Part shown: in pieces, positions 53,601 to 64,000 of the stretch
How the letters are laid out: every line of letters starts with the position of its first letter
Position numbering within the stretch: the first letter of the stretch is position 1
Assembly (NCBI GenBank): GCA_949358305.1
Contig: OX442314.1
Span: 66,906,429 to 66,970,428 of the forward strand
Source: Strigamia acuminata
Taxonomy: Eukaryota; Arthropoda; Chilopoda; Geophilomorpha; Linotaeniidae
Length of the DNA stretch: 64,000 nucleotides
Direction: 5' to 3'
Notes under the pieces: model-generated
What the model was told of the DNA's origin: nothing
What the model saw: the letters and a program-made list of their open reading frames with translations, nothing else
Database searches by the model: none
Made by a program: the position numbers and the translations under genes

Positions 53601-56600
53601 GAGCTCAAAATTTTTTTTTCAAAATTTAATGCTTGGATGTTTCTAAAACTTACATTGGAGCCTTCTACTAAGGTTTAAACACTATTTCTGAACATTCAGA
53701 GACATTGGTCTTATGGTGTTTGTGCTAAGTCAACTGTGATGAGATCAAAAGTCTATTCTCCCAAATCATCGGTTGGATGTTTCTAAAACTTACATTGGAG
53801 CCTTCTACTAAGGTTTAAACACTATTTCTGAACATTCAGAGACATTGGTCTTGTGGTGTTTGTGCTAAGTCAACTGTGATGAGATCAAAAGTCTATTCTC
53901 CCAAATCATTGGTTGGATGTTTCTAAAACTTACATTGGAGCCTTCTACTAAGGTTTAAACACTATTTCTGAACATTCAGAGACATTGGACTTGTGGTGTT
54001 TGTGCTAAGTCAACTGTGATGAGATCAAAAGTCTATTCTCCCAAATCATCGGTTGGATGTTTCTAAAACTTACATTGGAGCCTTCTACTAAGGTTTAAAC
54101 ACTATTTCTGAACATTCAGAGACATTGGTCTTGTGGTGTTTGTGCTAAGTCAACTGTGATGAGATCAAAAGTCTATTCTCCCAAATCATTGGTTGGATGT
54201 TTCTAAAACTTACATTGGAGCCTTCTACTAAGGTTTAAACACTATTTCTGAACATTCAGAGACATTGGTCTTGTGGTGTTTGTGCTAAGTCAACTGTGAT
54301 GAGATCAAAAGTCTATTCTCCCAAATCATTGGTTGGATGTTTCTAAAACTTACATTGGAGCCTTCTACTAAGGTTTAAACACTATTTCTGAACATTCAGA
54401 GACATTGGTCTTGTGGTGTTTGTGCTAAGTCAACTGTGATGAGATCAAAAGTCTATTCTCCCAAATCATTGCTTGGATGTTTCTAAAACTTACATTGGAG
54501 CCTTCTACTAAGGTTTAAACACTATTTCTGAACATTCAGAGACATTGGTCTTGTGGTGTTTGTGCTAAGTCAACTGTGATGAGATCAAAAGTCTATTCTC
54601 CCAAATCATTGGTTGGATGTTTCTAAAACTTACATTGGAGCCTTCTACTAAGGTTTAAACACTATTTCTGAACATTCAGAGACATTGGTCTTAAGGTGTT
54701 TGTGCTAAGTCAACTGTGATGAGATCAAAAGTCTATTCTCCCAAATCATTGGTTGGATGTTTCTAAAACTTACATTAGAGCCTTCTACTAAGGTTTAAAC
54801 ATTATTTCTGAACATTCAGAGACATTGGTCTTGTGGTGTTTGTGCTAAGTCAACTGTGATGTGAAATAAGCTCAAAATTTTTTTTTCAAAATTTATTGCT
54901 TGGGTGTTGCTAAAACTTATATTGAAGGCTTCTACTAAGGTTTAAACACTATTTCTGAACATTCGGAGACATTGGTCTTGTGGTGTTTGTGCTAAGTCAA
55001 CTGTGATGAGATCAAAAGTCTATTCTCCCAAATCATCGGTTGGATGTTTCTAAAACTTACATTGGAGCCTTCTACTAAGGTTTAAACACTATTTCTGAAC
55101 ATTCAGAGACATTGGTCTTGTGGTGTTTGTGCTAAGTCAACTGCGATGTGAAATAAGCTCAAAATTTTTTTTTTCAAAATTTATTGCTTGGGTGTTGCTA
55201 AAACTTACATTGAAGGCTTCTACTAAGGTTTAAACACTATTTCTAAACATTCAGAGACATTGGTCTTGTGGTTTTTGTGCTAAGTCAACTGTGATGAGAT
55301 CAAAAGTCTATTCTCCCAAATCATCGGTTGGATGTTTCTAAAACTTACATTGGAGCCTTCTACTAAGGTTTAAACACTATTTCTGAACATTCAGAGACAT
55401 TGGACTTGTGGTGTTTGTGCTAAGTCAACTGCGATGTGAAATGAGCTCAAAATTTTTTTTTCAAAATTTATTGCTTGGGTGTTGCTAAAACTTATATTGA
55501 AGGCTTCTACTAAGGTTTAAACACTATTTCTGAACATTCAGAGACATTGGTCTTGTGGTGTTTGTGCTGTCAACTGCGATGTGAAATGAGGTCAAAATTT
55601 TTTTTTCAAAATTTAATGCTTGGATGTTTCTAAAACTTACATTGGAGCCTTCTACTAAGGTTTAAACACTATTTCTGAACATTCAGAGACATTGGTCTTG
55701 TGGTGTTTGTGCTAAGTCAACTGTGATGAGATCAAAAGTCTATTCTCCCAAATCATTGGTTGGATGTTTCTAAAACTTATATTGGAGCCTTCTACTAAGG
55801 TTTAAACACTATTTCTGAACATTCAGACCCATTGGTCTTGTGGTGTTTGTGCTAAGTCAACTGTGATGAGATCAAAAGTCTATTCTCCCAAATCATTGCT
55901 TGGATGTTGCTAAAACTTACATTGAAGGCTTCTACTAAGGTTTAAACACTATTTCTGAACATTCAGAGACATTGGTCTTGTGGTGTTTGTGCTAAGTCAA
56001 CTGTGATGAGATCAAAGTCTATTCTCCCAAATCATTGGTTGGATGTTTCTAAAACTTACATTGGAGCCTTCTACTAAGGTTTAAACACTATTTCTGAACA
56101 TTCAGAGACATTGGTCTTGTGGTGTTTGTGCTAAGTCAACTGTGATGAGATCAAAAGTCTATTCTCCCAAATCATCGGTTGAATGTTTCTAAAACTTACA
56201 TTGGAGCCTTCTACTAAAGTTTAAACACTATTTCTGAACATTCAGAGACATTGGTCTTGTGGTGTTTGTGCTAAGTCAACTGTGATGAGATCAAAAGTCT
56301 ATTCTCCCAAATCATTGGTTGGATGTTTCTAAAACTTACATTGGAGCCTTCTACTAAGGTTTAAACACTATTTCTGAACATTCAGAGACATTGGTCTTGT
56401 GGTGTTTGTGCTAAGTCAACTGTGATGTGAAATAAGCTCAAAATTTTTTTTTCAAAATTTATTGCTTGAGTGTTGCTAAAACTTATATTGAAGGCTTCTA
56501 CTAAGGTTTAAACACTATTTCTGAACATTCAGAGACATTGGTCTTGTGGTGTTTGTGCTAAGTCAACTGCGATGTAAAATGAGCTCAAAATTTTTTTTTC

Positions 56601-59600
56601 AAAATTTATTGCTTGGGTGTTGCTAAAACTTATATTGAAGGCTTCTACTAAGGTTTAAACACTATTTCTGAACATTCAGAGACATTGGACTTGTGGTGTT
56701 TGTGCTAAGTCAACTGTGATGAGATCAAAAGTCTATTCTCCCAAATCATCGGTTGGATGTTTCTAAAACTTACATTGGAGCCTTCTACTAAGGTTTAAAC
56801 ACTATTTCTGAACATTCAGAGACATTGGTCTTGTGGTGTTTGTGCTAAGTCAACTGTGATGAGATCAAAAGTCTATTCTCCCAAATCATTGGTAGGATGT
56901 TTCTAAAACTTACATTGGAGCCTTCTACTAAGGTTTAAACACTATTTCTGAACATTCAGAGACATTGGTCTTGTGGTGTTTGTGCTAAGTCAACTGTGAT
57001 GAGATCAAAAGTCTATTCTCCCAAATCATCGGTTGAATGTTTCTAAAACTTACATTGGAGCCTTCTACTAAAGTTTAAACACTATTTCTGAACATTCAGA
57101 GACATTGGTCTTGTGGTGTTTGTGCTAAGTCAACTGTGATGAGATCAAAAGTCTATTCTCCCAAATCATTGGTTGGATGTTTCTAAAACTTACATTGGAG
57201 CCTTCTACTAAGGTTTAAACACTATTTCTGAACATTCAGAGACATTGGTCTTGTGGTGTTTGTGCTAAGTCAACTGTGATGTGAAATAAGCTCAAAATTT
57301 TTTTTTCAAAATTTATTGCTTGAGTGTTGCTAAAACTTATATTGAAGGCTTCTACTAAGGTTTAAACACTATTTCTGAACATTCAGAGACATTGGTCTTG
57401 TGGTGTTTGTGCTAAGTCAACTGCGATGTAAAATGAGCTCAAAATTTTTTTTTCAAAATTTATTGCTTGGGTGTTGCTAAAACTTATATTGAAGGCTTCT
57501 ACTAAGGTTTAAACACTATTTCTGAACATTCAGAGACATTGGACTTGTGGTGTTTGTGCTAAGTCAACTGTGATGAGATCAAAAGTCTATTCTCCCAAAT
57601 CATCGGTTGGATGTTTCTAAAACTTACATTGGAGCCTTCTACTAAGGTTTAAACACTATTTCTGAACATTCAGAGACATTGGTCTTGTGGTGTTTGTGCT
57701 AAGTCAACTGTGATGAGATCAAAAGTCTATTCTCCCAAATCATTGGTAGGATGTTTCTAAAACTTACATTGGAGCCTTCTACTAAGGTTTAAACACTATT
57801 TCTGAACATTCAGAGACATTGGTCTTGTGGTGTTTGTGCTAAGTCAACTGTGATGAGATCAAAAGTCTATTCTCCCAAATCATCGGTTGAATGTTTCTAA
57901 AACTTACATTGGAGCCTTCTACTAAAGTTTAAACACTATTTCTGAACATTCAGAGACATTGGTCTTGTGGTGTTTGTGCTAAGTCAACTGTGATGAGATC
58001 AAAAGTCTATTCTCCCAAATCATTGGTTGGATGTTTCTAAAACTTACATTGGAGCCTTCTACTAAGGTTTAAACACTATTTCTGAACATTCAGAGACATT
58101 GGTCTTGTGGTGTTTGTGCTAAGTCAACTGCGATGTGAAATAAGCTCAAAATTTTTTTTTTCAAAATTTATTGCTTGGGTGTTGCTAAAACTTACATTGA
58201 AGGCTTCTACTAAGGTTTAAACACTATTTCTAAACATTCAGAGACATTGGTCTTGTGGTTTTTGTGCTAAGTCAACTGTGATGAGATCAAAAGTCTATTC
58301 TCCCAAATCATCGGTTGGATGTTTCTAAAACTTACATTGGAGCCTTCTACTAAGGTTTAAACACTATTTCTGAACATTCAGAGACATTGGACTTGTGGTG
58401 TTTGTGCTAAGTCAACTGCGATGTGAAATGAGCTCAAAATTTTTTTTTCAAAATTTATTGCTTGGGTGTTGCTAAAACTTATATTGAAGGCTTCTACTAA
58501 GGTTTAAACACTATTTCTGAACATTCAGAGACATTGGTCTTGTGGTGTTTGTGCTGTCAACTGCGATGTGAAATGAGGTCAAAATTTTTTTTTCAAAATT
58601 TAATGCTTGGATGTTTCTAAAACTTACATTGGAGCCTTCTACTAAGGTTTAAACACTATTTCTGAACATTCAGAGACATTGGTCTTGTGGTGTTTGTGCT
58701 AAGTCAACTGTGATGAGATCAAAAGTCTATTCTCCCAAATCATTGGTTGGATGTTTCTAAAACTTATATTGGAGCCTTCTACTAAGGTTTAAACACTATT
58801 TCTGAACATTCAGACCCATTGGTCTTGTGGTGTTTGTGCTAAGTCAACTGTGATGAGATCAAAAGTCTATTCTCCCAAATCATTGCTTGGATGTTGCTAA
58901 AACTTACATTGAAGGCTTCTACTAAGGTTTAAACACTATTTCTGAACATTCAGAGACATTGGTCTTGTGGTGTTTGTGCTAAGTCAACTGTGATGAGATC
59001 AAAGTCTATTCTCCCAAATCATTGGTTGGATGTTTCTAAAACTTACATTGGAGCCTTCTACTAAGGTTTAAACACTATTTCTGAACATTCAGAGACATTG
59101 GTCTTGTGGTGTTTGTGCTAAGTCAACTGTGATGAGATCAAAAGTCTATTCTCCCAAATCATTGGTTGGATGTTTCTAAAACTTACATTGGAGCCTTCTA
59201 CTAAGGTTTAAACACTATTTCTGAACATTCAGAGACATTGGTCTTGTGGTGTTTGTGCTAAGTCAACTGCGATGTGAAATAAGCTCAAAATTTTTTTTTT
59301 CAAAATTTATTGCTTGGGTGTTGCTAAAACTTACATTGAAGGCTTCTACTAAGGTTTAAACACTATTTCTAAACATTCAGAGACATTGGTCTTGTGGTTT
59401 TTGTGCTAAGTCAACTGTGATGAGATCAAAAGTCTATTCTCCCAAATCATCGGTTGGATGTTTCTAAAACTTACATTGGAGCCTTCTACTAAGGTTTAAA
59501 CACTATTTCTGAACATTCAGAGACATTGGACTTGTGGTGTTTGTGCTAAGTCAACTGCGATGTGAAATGAGCTCAAAATTTTTTTTTCAAAATTTATTGC

Positions 59601-62600
59601 TTGGGTGTTGCTAAAACTTATATTGAAGGCTTCTACTAAGGTTTAAACACTATTTCTGAACATTCAGAGACATTGGTCTTGTGGTGTTTGTGCTGTCAAC
59701 TGCGATGTGAAATGAGGTCAAAATTTTTTTTTCAAAATTTAATGCTTGGATGTTTCTAAAACTTACATTGGAGCCTTCTACTAAGGTTTAAACACTATTT
59801 CTGAACATTCAGAGACATTGGTCTTGTGGTGTTTGTGCTGTCAACTGCGATGTAAAATGAGCTCAAAATTTTTTTTTCAAAATTTATTGCTTGGGTGTTG
59901 CTAAAACTTATATTGAAGGCTTCTACTAAGGTTTAAACACTATTTCTGAACATTCAGAGACATTGGACTTGTGGTGTTTGTGCTAAGTCAACTGTGATGA
60001 GATCAAAAGTCTATTCTCCCAAATCATCGGTTGGATGTTTCTAAAACTTACATTGGAGCCTTCTACTAAGGTTTAAACACTATTTCTGAACATTCAGAGA
60101 CATTGGTCTTGTGGTGTTTGTGCTAAGTCAACTGTGATGAGATCAAAAGTCTATTCTCCCAAATCATTGGTAGGATGTTTCTAAAACTTACATTGGAGCC
60201 TTCTACTAAGGTTTAAACACTATTTCTGAACATTCAGAGACATTGGTCTTGTGGTGTTTGTGCTAAGTCAACTGTGATGAGATCAAAAGTCTATTCTCCC
60301 AAATCATCGGTTGAATGTTTCTAAAACTTACATTGGAGCCTTCTACTAAAGTTTAAACACTATTTCTGAACATTCAGAGACATTGGTCTTGTGGTGTTTG
60401 TGCTAAGTCAACTGTGATGAGATCAAAAGTCTATTCTCCCAAATCATTGGTTGGATGTTTCTAAAACTTACATTGGAGCCTTCTACTAAGGTTTAAACAC
60501 TATTTCTGAACATTCAGAGACATTGGTCTTGTGGTGTTTGTGCTAAGTCAACTGCGATGTGAAATAAGCTCAAAATTTTTTTTTTCAAAATTTATTGCTT
60601 GGGTGTTGCTAAAACTTACATTGAAGGCTTCTACTAAGGTTTAAACACTATTTCTAAACATTCAGAGACATTGGTCTTGTGGTTTTTGTGCTAAGTCAAC
60701 TGTGATGAGATCAAAAGTCTATTCTCCCAAATCATCGGTTGGATGTTTCTAAAACTTACATTGGAGCCTTCTACTAAGGTTTAAACACTATTTCTGAACA
60801 TTCAGAGACATTGGACTTGTGGTGTTTGTGCTAAGTCAACTGCGATGTGAAATGAGCTCAAAATTTTTTTTTTAAAATTTATTGCTTGGGTGTTGCTAAA
60901 ACTTATATTGAAGGCTTCTACTAAGGTTTAAACACTATTTCTGAACATTCAGAGACATTGGTCTTGTGGTGTTTGTGCTGTCAACTGCGATGTGAAATGA
61001 GGTCAAAATTTTTTTTTCAAAATTTAATGCTTGGATGTTTCTAAAACTTACATTGGAGCCTTCTACTAAGGTTTAAACACTATTTCTGAACATTCAGAGA
61101 CATTGGTCTTGTGGTGTTTGTGCTAAGTCAACTGTGATGAGATCAAAAGTCTATTCTCCCAAATCATTGGTTGGATGTTTCTAAAACTTATATTGGAGCC
61201 TTCTACTAAGGTTTAAACACTATTTCTGAACATTCAGACCCATTGGTCTTGTGGTGTTTGTGCTAAGTCAACTGTGATGAGATCAAAAGTCTATTCTCCC
61301 AAATCATTGCTTGGATGTTGCTAAAACTTACATTGAAGGCTTCTACTAAGGTTTAAACACTATTTCTGAACATTCAGAGACATTGGTCTTGTGGTGTTTG
61401 TGCTAAGTCAACTGTGATGAGATCAAAGTCTATTCTCCCAAATCATTGGTTGGATGTTTCTAAAACTTACATTGGAGCCTTCTACTAAGGTTTAAACACT
61501 ATTTCTGAACATTCAGAGACATTGGTCTTGTGGTGTTTGTGCTAAGTCAACTGTGATGAGATCAAAAGTCTATTCTCCCAAATCATTGGTTGGATGTTTC
61601 TAAAACTTACATTGGAGCCTTCTACTAAGGTTTAAACACTATTTCTGAACATTCAGAGACATTGGTCTTGTGGTGTTTGTGCTAAGTCAACTGCGATGTG
61701 AAATAAGCTCAAAATTTTTTTTTTCAAAATTTATTGCTTGGGTGTTGCTAAAACTTACATTGAAGGCTTCTACTAAGGTTTAAACACTATTTCTAAACAT
61801 TCAGAGACATTGGTCTTGTGGTTTTTGTGCTAAGTCAACTGTGATGAGATCAAAAGTCTATTCTCCCAAATCATCGGTTGGATGTTTCTAAAACTTACAT
61901 TGGAGCCTTCTACTAAGGTTTAAACACTATTTCTGAACATTCAGAGACATTGGACTTGTGGTGTTTGTGCTAAGTCAACTGCGATGTGAAATGAGCTCAA
62001 AATTTTTTTTTCAAAATTTATTGCTTGGGTGTTGCTAAAACTTATATTGAAGGCTTCTACTAAGGTTTAAACACTATTTCTGAACATTCAGAGACATTGG
62101 TCTTGTGGTGTTTGTGCTGTCAACTGCGATGTGAAATGAGGTCAAAATTTTTTTTTCAAAATTTAATGCTTGGATGTTTCTAAAACTTACATTGGAGCCT
62201 TCTACTAAGGTTTAAACACTATTTCTGAACATTCAGAGACATTGGTCTTGTGGTGTTTGTGCTAAGTCAACTGTGATGAGATCAAAAGTCTATTCTCCCA
62301 AATCATTGGTTGGATGTTTCTAAAACTTACATTGGAGCCTTCTACTAAGGTTTAAACACTATTTCTGAACATTCAGAGACATTGGTCTTGTGGTGTTTGT
62401 GCTAAGTCAACTGTGATGAGATCAAAAGTCTATTCTCCCAAATCATCGGTTGAATGTTTCTAAAACTTACATTGGAGCCTTCTACTAAAGTTTAAACACT
62501 ATTTCTGAACATTCAGAGACATTGGTCTTGTGGTGTTTGTGCTAAGTCAACTGTGATGAGATCAAAAGTCTATTCTCCCAAATCATTGGTTGGATGTTTC

Positions 62601-64000
62601 TAAAACTTACATTGGAGCCTTCTACTAAGGTTTAAACACTATTTCTGAACATTCAGAGACATTGGTCTTGTGGTGTTTGTGCTAAGTCAACTGTGATGTG
62701 AAATAAGCTCAAAATTTTTTTTTCAAAATTTATTGCTTGAGTGTTGCTAAAACTTATATTGAAGGCTTCTACTAAGGTTTAAACACTATTTCTGAACATT
62801 CAGAGACATTGGTCTTGTGGTGTTTGTGCTAAGTCAACTGCGATGTAAAATGAGCTCAAAATTTTTTTTTCAAAATTTATTGCTTGGGTGTTGCTAAAAC
62901 TTATATTGAAGGCTTCTACTAAGGTTTAAACACTATTTCTGAACATTCAGAGACATTGGACTTGTGGTGTTTGTGCTAAGTCAACTGTGATGAGATCAAA
63001 AGTCTATTCTCCCAAATCATCGGTTGGATGTTTCTAAAACTTACATTGGAGCCTTCTACTAAGGTTTAAACACTATTTCTGAACATTCAGAGACATTGGT
63101 CTTGTGGTGTTTGTGCTAAGTCAACTGTGATGTGAAATAAGCTCAAAATTTTTTTTTCAAAATTTATTGCTTGGGTGTTGCTAAAACTTATATTGAAGGC
63201 TTCTACTAAGGTTTAAACACTATTTCTGAACATTCAGAGACATTGGTCTTGTGGTGTTTGTGCTAAGTCAACTGCGATGTAAAATGAGCTCAAAATTTTT
63301 TTTTCAAAATTTATTGCTTGGGTGTTGCTAAAACTTATATTGAAGGCTTCTACTAAGGTTTAAACACTATTTCTGAACATTCAGAGACATTGGACTTGTG
63401 GTGTTTGTGCTAAGTCAACTGTGATGAGATCAAAAGTCTATTCTCCCAAATCATCGGTTGGATGTTTCTAAAACTTACATTGGAGCCTTCTACTAAGGTT
63501 TAAACACTATTTCTGAACATTCAGAGACATTAGTCTTGTGGTGTTTGTGCTAAGTCAACTGTGATGAGATCAAAAGTCTATTCTCCCAAATCATTGGTTG
63601 GATGTTTCTAAAACTTACATTGGAGCCTTCTACTAAGGTTTAAACACTATTTCTGAACATTCAGAGACATTGGTCTTGTGGTGTTTGTGCTAAGTCAACT
63701 GTGATGAGATCAAAAGTCTATTCTCCCAAATCATCGGTTGAATGTTTCTAAAACTTACATTGGAGCCTTCTACTAAGGTTTAAACACTATTTCTGAACAT
63801 TCAGAGACATTGGTCTTGTGGTGTTTGTGCTAAGTCAACTGTGATGAGATCAAAAGTCTATTCTCCCAAATCATTGCTTGGATGTTGCTAAAACTTACAT
63901 TGAAGGCTTCTACTAAGGTTTAAACACTATTTCTGAACATTCAGAGACATTGGTCTTGTGGTGTTTGTGCTAAGTCAACTGTGATGAGATCAAAGTCTAT
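50604..64000 (+). repeat. Satellite array, segment 4 (continues past the window)
   Basis: About 94 monomers. From about 55100 on, rare variants mark higher-order repeats: a 2-bp deletion (gtgctgtcaac) with its g at 55569, 58556, 59695, 59840, 60980 and 62119; a T10 run; gatcaaagtc; cagacccattgg; and ggtaggatg. Two different eight-monomer blocks of 1139 and 1140 bp alternate, and an 854-bp six-monomer duplication is marked by attgcttgag at 56461 and 57315. Monomers joining a type 1 left half to a type 2 right half also occur (for example near 61308). No gene is present. Confidence 0.97.

Noticed and set aside
13931-64000. Regular repeats resembling a CRISPR array
   Set aside because: Monomers are contiguous 140/147-bp tandem units with no unique spacers, and the context is a metazoan satellite.

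Overview
This is animal nuclear DNA. It is almost entirely repetitive and shows no ordinary host gene. Two intact BEL/Pao LTR retrotransposons, a superfamily known only from metazoans, sit inside a long tandem satellite array. I cannot name the species. The array's size, its homogeneity and its nested young retrotransposons suggest centromeric or pericentromeric heterochromatin; that is inference.

Layout. 1-2714: T/G-rich, mostly non-coding DNA that looks like the 3' internal part of a third LTR element (C), with possible relics of a non-LTR retrotransposon. 2715-3622: LTR of element C. 3623-4599: satellite. 4600-13930: BEL element A on the minus strand, 9331 bp, with 1512-bp LTRs, a 1746-aa gag-pol and a TTGGT target duplication. 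13931-23278: satellite. 23279-24790: solo LTR of family A, 1512 bp. 24791-42736: satellite. 42737-50603: BEL element B on the plus strand, 7867 bp, with 918-bp LTRs and a 1752-aa gag-pol. 50604-64000: satellite, running off the window.

The satellite has two interleaved monomer classes, 140 bp (type 1) and 147 bp (type 2). They share the block around 'ttgtggtgtttgtgctaagtcaac' and differ in the middle. Recombinant monomers and multimeric higher-order repeats (for example 1435, 1715 and about 1140 bp) are visible. By length there are about 290 monomers.

Elements A and B are both young: I count about 3 differences between the two LTRs of each. Both carry uninterrupted Gag (DUF1759-like), zinc knuckles, aspartic protease, reverse transcriptase, RNase H and integrase with catalytic residues present, so both could be autonomous. 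No env-like ORF follows pol. The solo LTR differs from the LTRs of A at about 11-12 positions and is probably older.

The most unusual signals are these. (1) A conserved 14-nt motif, CGCYGGCAAKWCGY, preceded by a pyrimidine-rich stretch, lies directly upstream of the 3' LTR in A, B and C, where a polypurine tract is expected. (2) An open frame starts in the U5-like end of the LTR and crosses the LTR/primer-site junction in A (335 codons) and B (213 codons), and reads open to the LTR end in C. (3) The protease has DPGS in place of D(S/T)G in both elements. (4) Insertions appear to cluster in one part of the satellite monomer.
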